A DNA stretch of 64,000 bases, from positions 52,986,597 to 53,050,596 of the forward strand of contig CM065303.1 of assembly GCA_032871835.1 (NCBI GenBank), given 5' to 3'. The notes below the pieces were generated by a model. The model had not been told where the DNA came from. It was given only the letters and a program-made list of their open reading frames with translations, and did no database searches. This DNA comes from Dipteronia dyeriana (taxonomy: Eukaryota > Streptophyta > Magnoliopsida > Sapindales > Sapindaceae). Positions 46,006 to 58,221 of the stretch are shown in pieces. Position 1 is the stretch's first letter. Each line of letters starts with the position of its first letter. Both the position numbers and the translations under genes were made by a program.

Positions 46006-47783
46006 GGATGTCCTCTGCCCCTATAGAGGGTCACATCCCTCCATAGGATGCAGCGGTGTCCCCCTCCCATTGGTCCTTCATTTCCCTCTTTAACTTTCTC
46101 TTTAAATGCCTCATTTCTGACTCATTATTTTACAAGAAGAAAAACTTTAAAAATTTATGTAGAAATTTTCTCTTCAACTTTCCTATCTTCCAAACACCAT
46201 ATTTGTTCATTTTGAGTCTGATTCGAGTGATTCGATTTGGATATTTCTCATCTACCAGCCCTCTACCTTTTCCACCAGATTTGGAGCCATTTGATTGAGT
46301 TTTCTAGTAATTTCACACACAAAAATGGGGCTACAAAGTTTTCACTAGAGGCATTGATTTTTCTTTTGATTTTTGATCTTTAAATCTTCAATTTCCTTGG
46401 ATTTTCTTCTTCAATACTTGTATGTATATTGTGTTTACTTTTATTAGAGTTTTGGACTCTAAAGAAGCTAGCTTGAGCTTTGATTGAATCTTACTTGTTG
46501 CGTTAGGTTTCTGTAAAAGCCTATGTTTTCACATGTTTATGTTTTGTAATGTGCTAGCTTTCTATCTAAGACTATTTTGAGCTTTGATTGATTGATATTA
46601 ATTGAAAATAGTCTCTACTTGTGCTAGGTCTTTTATTTGACCATTTTCATGATTAGCATAATTTTATTGTATACTTAGAGATATGTTTTAATTGAATACT
46701 TTGTGAATACATGCTCTATATTTCTTGCTAGGAATTTTATTGATCATATGTTATGATTCTAGAATGACTTTTGTTTGATACTAAATCATATTTATATGCT
46801 TAAATGACAATTATTGATTCAAGGTTTAGTGACATGAATAAACCTAGAAGCTAAATTTGTTTTGGTGTTTTCATATTTTCTAGATTTGTTATTCATGCAT
46901 AGTAACTAGACCTATTTGGTTTGTGAACTTTCATGCATGAGTCTAGTCCTATAGGATGAGTTGATCATCATATTCTATGTTGTGTGCTTGTTTACGTTTT
47001 GCATTCATGATCACATAGGATGCCTTGTGAAATGGTTAAAAGTCACATTCGCTAGAGTGATTCTTTGGTTTGTATATTGGAAGTCGCATATTGGAGAGGG
47101 GATCTTCAATTTACGCATGTTGTCTTAGCTATGATCGGGGTGATCCAGATAGCTAAGAGTGGAAGTCTCATATTGGAGAGGGGTTCTTCAATTTGAGCAT
47201 GGAAGTTGCATTTTAGAGAGGGGATCTTCAATTTGCGCATGGAGTCTTGACTGGGATTGGGGTGATCCGGATAGTTAAGCAAGGTGGCATCTCTTTCATT
47301 GCATAAGGTTGAAGGGTAGATTTCTAGGTGAAGTTGGTCACTTGAGAGATTGTATTTTTTTTTATCTTACTAGTGAAAGGTGTTTACTAGTGGTTGTGGT
47401 ATCAACCCATGGATGTTTTCTCTTCAAAGGTTTTACCACATAAAATCCTTGTGTTGTTTTTCTCTATCCCAATCTCTTGATATTTGTATATGTGTTGACA
47501 TATATCTTACTTGACACTTATATATATCTTGTTTGATATACTTGTAATAAACATTCATTTTATATCAAGATTTGAACTTGTTAAAGGCTTTTGTTTAAAT
47601 AGCGTAGTTTGTATCACATGCAAGTTGTTATCAATATTGACTTTGTTTGATTAATAAAAATTGTGAAACAAGCTATCTAGAGGGACAAACATAAGTTTGT
47701 TTTAAGGGAATGAAAAATGTGTATCAACTTATTCACCACCCTTTAGGTTAGCATAAGGAAAATTAATTGTGTTTGTATTTTCA
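46006..47783 (+). repeat. Element B 5' LTR, right part
   Basis: It resumes the B LTR after C (GGAAAGGATGTCCTCTGCCC, compare 61574 in the 3' LTR) and ends GTATTTTCA. It includes a longer-unit repeat array with GGAAGTC and TTGGAGAGGGGATCTTCAATTT (about 47040-47285) and a CCCATGGATGTTTTCTC hairpin-like motif. Confidence 0.9.
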
Positions 47784-47797
47784 TTTGGCATCAGAGC
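47784..47797 (+). promoter_or_regulatory. Element B primer-binding site
   Basis: TTTGGCATCAGAGC after the LTR end: initiator tRNA-Met type with T-to-C change. Confidence 0.8.
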
Positions 47798-47856
47798 GGG
47801 TCACTAGATTGAACTTAGTGAAAATCCTGGGGTACACCCATGGCAATTTACTTGCT

Positions 47857-49310
47857 ATGGATAGTTACCTTATGTTTAATTGTGTTTGTTGTGGTTGTCC
47901 TCCTTTATTTTCTGGGAAAAGATTTCAAGCTATTTATAAAAGACTTTCTTCTTATTTTATATTTCATTTCTCTACTAGCACTTTTGTTTATGAGTTTGAA
48001 AAGAATTTTAATGACAAAAGCAAAGAAGAAGAAGATGTTCCGAAGGTTGATCGTCTTAGACATGATCACTTACTCAAACAACTCAATGAAGAGAATTGCA
48101 CGTCAAAGACCACCAACTTCAACTTGATAACACGAGTTCAAACTCTTAAGAGGGAAATAGATGTCTCTTTAAGGAAGTTGAAGAGAAAAGTGTGATCAAA
48201 TGTCAAGAAATGAAGATGGTTGAAGATGCTCTTGTGTTAGAAGATTTAATGAATTATTTTTCTAATTATTTGTCTAATTATTTGTTTTTCCTGAAGGAAA
48301 CAATCAAAGGCAAGGAAGAAGAATTGGAAATCATGAAGGCCAAAGAGCTTGGTATACTTCATGAAGATTCAAGTAACTTAGGCTTTGTAGAACCACAAGT
48401 GGAGTCTCCTACAACTAAAGACAAGCCACTAAAGAACAAGAGTTTTTCAAAAGTAAAATCTTCCAAGGTCAAGAACAAAAGCAAGAAAAGTAAGGAGTCT
48501 TCACCAATGGTACACTTTCACCTAAATGGTAACTTTTATAAATTTATTCTAGTTTGTCATTATTGTAATGTGGTTGGTCACATTAGGCCTAAGTTTTATG
48601 AATACATTAGGCAATGCAAACTTGGAATTGTGCATCATGAAAATATTGATAAAAAGTTACCTAATCATTCTCCTAAGCATGTGGTTAAATCTAGATTCAT
48701 AAATAACATCTCTAAGTTTATCCCTGTTTGTTATTTTTGCGTTATTGTAGGGCATATTAAAACTAGATGACATGAGTATATTAGACAATGCAAACTAGGG
48801 AATGAGATGTATGCTAGTGAGATGAGAAAATCTTCTATGAATGCTTCCAAACATGATAATGACTTTGATGCTTTGTATGATGTGCAAATTGTCGATAATC
48901 ATGTAGAGAAGCATACTAGGAATGCTTGGGTTGAAAAGCATGATGTGAAAAAGATTCCTAGTCTTTTATCTAAACATGTTGCTAATGATAACACTTTGAG
49001 TGTTGTATATTGTAGTGATAATCATGTAAAGAAGAATGTCATGAAGATTTGGGTCAAAAAGAGTGTTTCACATGATCACATGCATAGTCTTGTTGATATC
49101 TTTGTTGATGGTAATAATAATATATTTAACATGAGTAATATCTTTATAGAGAAGATTGTTGATGATCTATCTTCTAGATATAATATTGCCAAGAGAAATG
49201 ATCATGATTGTTTATGTGTTAGTTTACCCAAGGCCACATTGGTCAAGGGTGAGTGCTCTTACCATTATTGTAAGGTGTACATGTGGGTTAGCTGTAAGTT
49301 TAGTGTCTAG
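47857..49310 (+). pseudogene. Element B gag remnant (coiled coil and two knuckles; capsid domain missing)
   Basis: From an ATG near the PBS the first 60 or so codons are aberrant and lack the UBN2-type domain. A coiled coil then appears (LLKQLNEENCTSK, LKREIDVSLRKL) and continues after a frame change at about 48190 (LKETIKGKEEELEIM). A Lys/Ser-rich part precedes knuckle CHYCNVVGHIRPKF, whose last Cys is Phe, and a second CYFCVIVGHIKTR followed by a stop. A further frame from 48807 (KHDVKKI, NHVKKNV-KIWV, VDDLSSRYN) matches the C-terminal part of the D gag. It has several breaks and is non-functional. Confidence 0.75.
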
Positions 49311-51116
49311 TTATTGAGATTTTTAGCTAGCTAGCTTTGTTTCTCTATAACTTGACATAACATAGCCATCTTACATTTCTTGCTATGATAGTCAAAATTT
49401 ATTGGTTAACTTTTTGAGAAGTTCAATTTTATATGTGTTTGAGTTAAAATGCTTTGTTTTTATTCTCATGGGATGACACATAAATAACTTGTTGTTGTGG
49501 AGACAAACAAACCAATAGAGCTTATAAAATGGGTGAAGACTTTGCATTTGATGAAAATTGCTTGTTAAGGTATCTCTATATCCTAATGCTTGCATTCTAA
49601 TTTCATCTCTCAACTCATTGCTTGCACTATATCATGTATTATGTCATGTTAGAGAATTTACTATAATTTACATATGGTTCTCATTAACATTTGCTCTCTA
49701 AAGATCTTATAGTGATGTTGTTCACAAAGGTCTTGAACATGATGTGTGAAATATTTGTTTGAATGTTGAGTGGCATGTAATATGTGCTTCATATTATTTG
49801 AAAGCTACTCTCTTAAGAAGTAGTGATCTTTAGTAAATCTCTTGTATTGCTTTCAGATCAAGTGCTTGTAAGCCATAAAATCTTGGTTTTTTTTTTCAAA
49901 AATGTACTTTGCTTATCTTCTATGTTTTGTTGAGTAAGTTGACATTGCTAATATGTAAGTTGTGGATACAACTTGAAGTATTTTGACTAGTACATTTAAG
50001 ATGACCTATGATAGTATCCATTTTGCTTCAGCAACTACATAGAACTCAACGAGCACCTTCATGAAAAGGGTTAAATATATTGGTTGAAGCCGCCCAATAT
50101 AGGAAGGGTTATACCATTGTGATGAGTGAAAGCCATCATAACGTGTATGTGTTTATGTTTTAAAAAAATCAAAGAAGTGTTGAAACTAATCAATAAAAAA
50201 AATTCTTTGATTCGAGCCTATAAAGAAAATGAAGAAGGCTTAAAAGACTATAATTGAAAGTCATGAATGCTTGGGTTGAAAATAGAAATTGGATGACGAG
50301 CCACATGCACACACACACTCATATGTTAAATTCTATTCTCCTAAAAGCAAAAATCCAAATGATAATATGTTTGACATTTTATGGAAAAGCTTAAGATGAA
50401 TAGATGTTGATGGGATTTGCATGTTGATTATCAAATTACTCATCTATATATATTTGAATCAAAATTCACACACACACACACACACATACACACACTTTTG
50501 ATTATAAAGTGTTTTGATATTCTAGCAATTAAAGATTAATCATGAGAGTGATTGAAAATCTTGGTGTAACTCTTTTAGATTGTGGAGCTTATTTTGTTTT
50601 GTTTCTTTGAAATTGCTTGAATGTGTGAATGTGTGAATATTATTATGAACAATGCTATCTTGATCATAGATAGAGCATTTATCAAGGGGGTTCATTGCAT
50701 GATTTGCTTGTTATGTTTTTGACATATTGTTGGATAGAATAATTGAATTATGAGATGCATGATATCGATCTTGGAATAATTGTATGAATATGTTAGCAAT
50801 AAATATATCCTTGATTGAGGTTGAAAGTAGTTGATATTACAAAAAATTCCTTCATTCATATGGTTGATAGTAGTTGTGATTATGACCAATTCCATCATAC
50901 CTGAGGTTGATTAAGTTCCTTCTTGCTTGAAGTTGATAGTAGCTGTGGTTACAACCAATTCATTCATATTTTGAGGTTGATTTTAATTGTGATAGATACC
51001 AATTCCTTCATGTTTAGGATTGTTTTGCTGTTAAATGCATTTATTGATTTTGGTAAAGTGTACCTATGTGCTTAAAAGGAACATTTATGTATTTATCATC
51101 ATTATTTTATCATATG

Positions 51117-51198
<82 letters not shown>

Positions 51199-51321
51199 CT
51201 AATACTCACTTGGATCTCTCGTTCTACTCATATGTTTTTGTTTTATAGAGTTGACATCTAAGTTATAAGGAAGAACAAGATTTCTAATCCTATCTAACCA
51301 TCAAAACCCATCGCCAAAAAC
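49311..51321 (+). other. Element B non-coding region between gag and ORF2
   Basis: About 2 kb without a gene. Holds the conserved GGGTTAAATAT/GGTTATACC version of the GGGCTACAC block (50031-50150), a TGACGAGCCACAT block (about 50295), an AC microsatellite near 50468 and a purine tract near 50685. Repeated GTTGATAGTAG phrases occur at 50820-50990. Confidence 0.7.
51118..51192. repeat. Compound (AC)n(AT)n microsatellite
   Basis: About 16 AC units run directly into about 20 AT units. It lies shortly upstream of the ORF2 remnant of B. The frame drawn through it is meaningless. Confidence 0.95.
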
Positions 51322-51510
51322 ATGCCCACACCAACAACCTCTAGAAAACCAAAACCCAATAAGTCAAAGTCTTTAGGAGTTATGGGAACCGAAAAGCTTA
51401 TTCAAGAGAGAGGTGTTGATTTGGTAGAGGGTTCCTACAATCATCATGCTATTCATGAAAGGCATTGGAAAGCATGGATCAATAATATTTGGATGATGAT
51501 ATTTTGTTAA
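51322..51510 (+). pseudogene. Element B ORF2, N-terminal remnant
   Basis: It starts MPTPTTSRKP and keeps LGVMGTEKLIQERGVDL and HWKAWINN, equivalent to LGIFGTKKIFQERDIDL and NWESW in the F ORF2. A stop follows after 62 codons, and the PF20167-like core is absent both before and after the D insertion, so it was deleted before or independently of D. Confidence 0.7.
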
Positions 51511-51524
51511 TGGATAGTATGCAT

Positions 51525-53856
51525 TGTTAGGTTTCAGATTTGTGTTGCCTTGATTCCATAACAAAACGCTCTTTGTTTGTATTGCTTAGTTGCTTAGGTG
51601 GTTCGTGATTAGATTGGTCTTCAATGATGGAAAGCGACTTCGTATGCAAAGTTCGTCTTCAAGAGGATATATGCTTACTTGGATGCTAAGGTATCAAGAT
51701 TCTACCTCCTCTTGCAAGGCATAGGCGCACACACACACAATTCATTCATATGTGTCCCTGCTTAGTTGTGCATCATTAAATGCGCGCACACACACAATTC
51801 ATTCATATGTGTCCTTGCTTAGTTGTGCATCATTAAATGCATACACACACACACAATTGATACATTTGTGTCCCTGCATCATAGCGCATCATTTGGTATA
51901 ACACTTTCACACACTTGAAGTTGAATACTCATGCATTGGTATGAAAGTAACATGTTTTGGAAAATGCATGATTGGAGACTATCTCTATATAGTTTGCATT
52001 CTTGTGTGAAATGTGTTTGTTTGCTTATATATTTGTATAATATGGATCTTGAACTTGATTTTAGTCTTAAATTGTTCATGATTGAGTTCCAGTCATTTCG
52101 GTTACTCATTCTACTGATTTCAAGTTCTAAGTCAAAAGATACTACACTTGCAACTCATGTTGCATACATTGTCTTCGTCTTCATATATCGAGTCAAATTA
52201 TTATTTTTTGGGTTGAGTATCTTATATTTCCATGTCTTTGAGGGAGTCCCGGTTTGTAATCTTAAAACGCATTCAAATTCAGAGTTCGGAGGCCAAAGAA
52301 CGGTCGAAGAACGCGAGGAGAGCGCACGGGGTGAGGTACGATGGCTTAAGCCATCACCATGCACCAACCCGAGATGGCGCAAGGCCATCTTGGCCCCGAG
52401 ATGCCCATGCACAATCTTAGGGAGACATAAAGAAGAGGGGCAAAAATGTCTTTTGGCTTTTCACTCTTTATAACCTCTCCTTCCCTCTCATTCATTATAA
52501 GTTAAGAAAAACGAATTTGAAGAACAACTGCAGAAATTTTCTCTCAACATTTTGATTTTTGTTTTTGTGATAACTTCTTCATTTCAACTCCGAATCACTT
52601 GATTCAAAAACCGATTTCGAGTGTCTTGAAGAGATCAACAAACACCAATTATTTCCAGAACCAAAGGATGTCTATATATTTCGTTGTGATAAGATCTTCA
52701 GTTCGTGATTTTCATCCTTGTTGGTAAAATCATCTTCTTCTTAGTTTTCTTCTTAGATCTTCTTATTGATTGATGTCTTTTGATTAAGAAGCATGAATAA
52801 GATGATTTTTATATCATTTTGTGGTTTTTTGATTTGATTTTCAAGTTTAGCTAGATTTTGATGTATTGAATGATTTATGCTAAACTTGATAAACATGAAA
52901 TTGTGTCTAGAAATCTTTTGTTCTTATGCTTGATTGACTATTTCTAGATTTAATTTCATTTTCTAAGAACTAGGTCTACATCAATTGATATATTCATTTC
53001 ACTGATTTGGTTCTTAGCTGATAACATGCTTAGGTTGCCTAGATACATTTATGATTGTTCTTTGAAAACATAATCTAGCTATCTAGTTGCATGTCCATAG
53101 AATTTGTTGATCATCATTTTCTATGTTGAGTGCTTGTTTACGTTTTGCTTTCATGATCACTTAAAAGCCTTGTAAAGAGGTAGAAAGTCTCATATCTTAG
53201 AGTGATTCTTTGATTTGAGAAATTGTAAGTCTTAGCTAGAGTCGGGAGGACTTGGATAGCTAAGCAAGTGGAAGTCTCGACAAGAGGTGTGAAACCTAGG
53301 TTTGTTGAGCAAGGAAGTCTTGGCAAGAGGTGTGAAGCCTCGGATTGTCAAGCAAGGATGTCTTGGCTAAAGGTGTGAAGCCTTGGATAGTCAAGCAAGA
53401 AGTCTTGCCTAGGGTCGGGAGGATCCGGATAGGTGAGCATGAAATCTTCTTAGAGACAGGGGGTATTGGATAGGAAGTCGGCTTAGTAGATCACTAGGTT
53501 CAAGATAGAGTGAGAGTGAGAGCTTGTAGAGCATGTGTGATTGCTTGAGAGTATAACTCTATTTGAAATAGTGGATTTACTTTTACCGGTGGTTGTGGTA
53601 TCAACCCGTGGATGTTTCCTCTTAGGAGGTTTTACCACGTAAATATCTTGTGTTGATTTTTAGCATCTTTAATTTCTTCACTTAGTTGATTTGTGTTGCT
53701 TGAACATTTGCTTTGTCATATATCATTTTGGATATTATACTAAGTGTTGTATAAGATTGCTTGTGTTTTTAAAGAAGATTAAAATTTGAGCATATACCAA
53801 TTCACCCCCCCCCCATCTGGTATATTTTACACTATAATTGGTTAAGGGAATTTAAA
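51525..53856 (+). repeat. Element D 5' LTR (2.33 kb)
   Basis: TGTTAGGTTTCAG...GGGAATTTAAA; the expected terminal CA has become AA. It includes CA microsatellites repeated with CATATGTGTCC phrases, palindromes (GATGGCTTAAGCCATC; CCGAGATGGC/GCCATCTTGG at 52369-52393), CTTTATAACC (52466), the repeat array (53190-53445) and a CCCC run. The frames at 51931-52473 lie within the LTR. Confidence 0.9.
53190..53445 (+). repeat. 43-bp tandem array in D 5' LTR
   Basis: AGTCTTGGCAAGAGGTGTGA and AGTCGGGAGGACTTGGAT units as in F, with fewer full copies. Same array at about 59910-60165 in the 3' LTR. Confidence 0.85.
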
Positions 53857-53871
53857 ATTGGTTTCAGAGCC
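53857..53871 (+). promoter_or_regulatory. Element D primer-binding site
   Basis: ATTGGTTTCAGAGCC follows the LTR end; initiator tRNA-Met type with A-to-T in the core. Confidence 0.85.
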
Positions 53872-53927
53872 GTTGTCCAGAAGTACTTAGATAGATCTTC
53901 TTTTGTAGTGTGTATTGTTTTTATGCT

Positions 53928-56130
53928 ATGGGTGATTATATTCCGAAAGGTTCTTCTAGTGCTAGGCTTTCACTCTTAAATAGTGGTAACTACTCATTTT
54001 GGAAAAGTATGATGAAAGCCTACATTAGATTCATGAGTGATGTGGAAGAGGAAAATGAGTCCTCGAATATTCATGAATATTCTAGAAATTGTGATGCTCA
54101 TGTGGCCATATATGAAGGAAGATTTGAGGATAGTGGTGAAGACTCCTCAAGTAGTGAGGAATGTGAATACTCTTCAAGTAATGAAGATAGTGAATTCTTC
54201 TAAAATCATGATAAAACAAGCTTAAATGACAAGATCCTTCAACTAACTAGTGAAAATGTCAAGAAGAATGATGAGAACAATAAGTTGAAGTTGATCAATG
54301 CCAATTTAGTGGTGATAATCAAAGCTCTTGAAAATGAGAAGAATATGTCTTTGGAGAAGATAAGCAAGCAAAGTGAAGTCATTAAGGAGCATAAAGAAAC
54401 CACTGAATTTTTTTTTCAAAGATAGAAGAAAGTGCTCAAGAGCTAGATGATTTGAAAGAAGACTTTACTATGAAGTTATTTATCATGGAAGGAGAGAATA
54501 AGCAAAAAGAGAATAAAGAGCTTAAAGACAAAATCCTTAGTCTAGAGAATAACTTGAAAGATAGTAATGAAAGACTAGGAATTTTGAAACAAGAAGTTAA
54601 GCAAAGAGATGATTCTCTTGATCGTGCTCAACGACTTGAAAATGTGCTTAGAGTCAAAATTAGTAAGCATGAGTGTCAAGAGAATATGCTTAGTGATAAG
54701 CTTGATGAGGCTAACAAGATGATAGGTAAGATGTCATCTAGTGCTAGTAAAGTAGAAACTCTCATCAAGATTGGTAAGCATCCTAGTGACAAAAAAGGAT
54801 TAGGTTATGTGAATGAAAAGGTTACACCTTCATCTAACAATTCTACTTTTGTCAAAGCAAGTGGTAAAGTGAATGTAGGTACTTTCTCTAACGGTGAAGC
54901 CATGGATGCAACTGGAGGTGCCTCAACATCAACAAGGAGCAACAAAGGAAATTCTTAACAAGGTTAAAGACAAAAATCATCATTTTCTCATGCAAAAGAC
55001 AAAGCATCAAGGAATGGACATCAAAGAGGTAACAATGTGAGAATGTATACTACTTCAAATGCTCAAGCTAAAGGTAACCCTCTCAAATTTGTACCTATTT
55101 GCCATTTTTGTAACATGGTAGGACATATAAGACCTAGATGCTATGAATACATTCGTAAATGCAAATATGAGAATGATTTTTATGATATGTCTTTGATGAA
55201 TGGTCCTAGGCAATCATCCATGTATGAATCTAGATCTAGACCTAGGAAGACCTTGGAAATGCATGTTGAGAAAAATATTGTTGATGACTTGCTTGTGAAA
55301 ACACATGTTGTGCCTCATACTACTATGCATAAAAAGGTTGATAATGCTTTGTTTGACTTGTTTGAAAATGTGACTAATAAAGTCAATTTGCATGATAGTA
55401 AGCCAAAGAATATGTCAAAGCATGTTGTTAGTAGTAATGAGAAGCATGGTGTTAAGAAAATTTGGATTAGAAAAGGCTCAACTACTATTTCTTCCAAAAC
55501 CAAAGACAAAGACAAGAAGAGCTATGGAATTTCTCAACCAAAGCATGCACACTCAAAAGGTAATTCTTCTAAATTTATTCCGATTTGTCATTATTGTAAT
55601 GTGATTGGTTACATTAGGCCTAGATGTTATGAATATATTAGACAATGCAAACTAGGGAATAATATGCATGCTAGTGAGTTGAACAAATATTCTTTGAAAG
55701 ATTCTAAACATGATAATTGTTTTGATGTTTTGAAAAATGTGCATATTGGTCATGCTCATGTGAAGAAACTTACTAGGAAAGTTTGGATTAAAAATCATGA
55801 TGTGAAAAAGATTCATAGTCCTTCTTCTAAACATGTTGATATTGATAAATTTTTGAATGTTATGCATAATAATAATAAACATGTGAAGAAGAATGTCAAG
55901 AAGATTTGTATGGATGAGAATGAAAAAAGCATAATGGTCATATATCATGTATTGATGAAATATTTGTGCATGGCAATAACAATGAGTTTAAAATGAGTGA
56001 TATTTTCATGAAGAAGATAGTTGATGATTTATCTTCTAGATTTCATATTTCCATGAGTAATGATCATGATGTTATTTGTGTTGGTTCACCTAATACCAAT
56101 ATGGTCGAAGGTGGGTGCTCTCATACTTGA
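53928..56130 (+). pseudogene. Element D gag (capsid core deleted, duplicated knuckle type)
   Basis: MGDYIPKGSS and GNYSFWKSMMKAYI correspond to the start of the A and F gags. The frame then jumps to an acidic Ser/Glu-rich segment, skipping the rest of the UBN2-type domain. A stop at 54201 and a broken stretch (to about 54420) precede a long coiled coil (54452-54760). From 55037 a 319-codon frame has knuckle CHFCNMVGHIRPRCYEYIR and a second CHYCNVIGYIRPRCYEYIR, in which the His ligand is Tyr. The tail continues in another frame (MSDIF, VDDLSSRFH) to about 56130. Confidence 0.8.
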
Positions 56131-58209
56131 TTGAGTAGCACATATGAGAATTTTTTTTTTTTTCATGTTTGATAAGAGTTCTAAGTTTGATGCTTGACTA
56201 AGTCATTTGTAATATGCTCGATTTACTATTCAAACTTGGTGTCTCTAGTCAATACATGGACTTAATATTCTCATACTTTTACTATAATGGTTAAAATTTG
56301 TTGGTTGACTTTAGAGAAGTCCGATTTTGAAATCTATTTGGTGTAATTTGTTAAGACTTTTGGAGAAAGTCATTTTATATGTTTGTTTGAGTTGAGATGT
56401 TTAGTCTTTATTCTCTTGGGAAGACACACCAACAACTTGTTGTCATGAGGACAAACAAGTCAAGAGAGCTCATAAAAAAGGTGAAGACTTTACGTTGATG
56501 AAAAAGCTTGCTAGGTATATCTCTACTCTAAAGCTTGCTTTCTTGATTCATCTTTTCAACTCTATGTGTGCATTACATCATGTAACATGTAATATTAGAG
56601 AACTAGTATAGCTTTCGTATGGTTCTTGATGACATTTGCTCTCTAAAGATCATTTGGTGATTTGTTAACAATGATCTTATATATGATGTGTGAAATGCTT
56701 TTTTAATTGATGAGTTGCATACTTTTGAAAAATATGAGCTTCATATTCAATGAAAGTTACTCTATTTAGAAGAAAAGATCTTAAGTAAAGTCTTTTTGTA
56801 TTGCTTTTAGATCATGTGCTTTTAAGTCTTAAAAAAAAAATTTGGTTTTCAAAAGTGCACACTTTGCTTCTCTCATATGTTTAGTTTGAGTAAGTTGAGT
56901 TTGAAGATATGTGAGTTATGGATGCACCTTGAAGTCTTTTGACCAGTACATTTAAGATGACATATGGTTAGTATCCATTTTGCTTCAGCAACTACATAGA
57001 ACTCAACGAGTACCTTCATGAAAAGGGCTACACACTTTGGTTGTAAAGCCACCCAATGTAGGAAAGGGCTACACCATTGTGATGAGTGAAAGCCGTCATG
57101 AAGTGTATAATTTTATGTTTAAAAAAAAACAAAGAAGTGTTGCAAAGAATCAATAAAAAAAATCAATAAAAAAAATCTTTGATTTAAAGCCTAAAAGGAA
57201 ATGGAGGAAGGCTTATAGGAGTATAGTTGAAAATTGTGATTGCTCGGGTTGAAAAAAAGAAATGGGATTACGAGCCACATGCACACACACGCTCATATGT
57301 TGAAATCTATTCTCTTAAAAGAAAAAATTTCCGGATGATAATCGGTTTGACCTTTTATGGAAAAGCTTAGGATGAATATATGTTTGAAGCAAATCCACAC
57401 ACACACTTATTTTGCTTACAAGTGAATTTGATTTGCTAGCAATTTTAGAAGAATTATGAGAGAGATTGAAAATCTTGATGTATCTCTTATTGATGTATCT
57501 CTTATAGTTTGTGGAGCTTAGTTTGTTGAATTTCTTTAAAATTGCTTGATTGTGTGATTGTGTGGATATCATTGTGAACAATATCCTATCTTAATCTTAG
57601 ATAGAGCACTTATCAAGGGGGAGCATAGTTTTATGCTAGACTTTGTTCTCGTTTATAATAAGTTCACATGATTTTATTTTGATAAAAACATGACATAATT
57701 GAACATTGAGAATGCATGTTACTTATCTCATATATTTGACTCAATTCCCTTGATTATCCCTTGTTTGTCTCTTTGACTATTCCTTGACAAAAAGGGGGAG
57801 AAATGTTTACCTCACCATGTGTGGAAGAAATGTACCTCTTTGTGGATTATTGACATTCTTGTATTAAGGGGGAGAGTTCTTTTCTTAAGAGGAAGTAAAG
57901 AATTCTTGTATTTTTGAGGTTAAGGAACAGAAAGGAGTGCTTTAAAGTGAACTTTTATATGGGATAAATGATTTCTTATTTGATTTTTATGGATATATCT
58001 CACCAATCTTCTTTGTGGAAGATCTCTTGTTTGTTTGGTTGTGTTTGTCTCACAGGTGCCTTGATGATTAAAAAGGAGAATCTTGAAGACTCGTGAAGAC
58101 TTGAAGATATGTTAGTTTAGGGTTCTCATTGTAATGTGAGGATGTGAGAATGCAATCAACTATGAGTGATCAATGTATGGTGAGGTTGAGGTTTTGTCAT
58201 GGAATAGCC
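56131..58209 (+). other. Element D non-coding region after gag
   Basis: No gene. It contains the conserved block with AAAGGGCTACAC twice (57001-57115), a TACGAGCCACATG block (about 57269), AAGGGGGAG (about 57615), and ACAAAAAGGGGGAG (about 57787). In F the ORF2 lies between the last two kinds of tract; in D they are only about 170 bp apart, showing that ORF2 has been lost. Confidence 0.75.
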
Positions 58210-58221
58210 AAAGGGGGAGAT
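58210..58221 (+). promoter_or_regulatory. Element D polypurine tract
   Basis: AAAGGGGGAGAT directly before the TGTTAGG of the 3' LTR. Confidence 0.9.

Noticed and set aside
47840..48127. Hydrophobic 95-codon frame suggesting a membrane or env-like protein
   Set aside because: It overlaps, out of frame, the coiled-coil gag segment that is recognisable by homology with D and F; T-rich sequence makes hydrophobic frames by chance.
51066..51248. Open frame with long His/Thr and Tyr/Ile runs
   Set aside because: It is a direct translation of the compound (AC)n(AT)n microsatellite.
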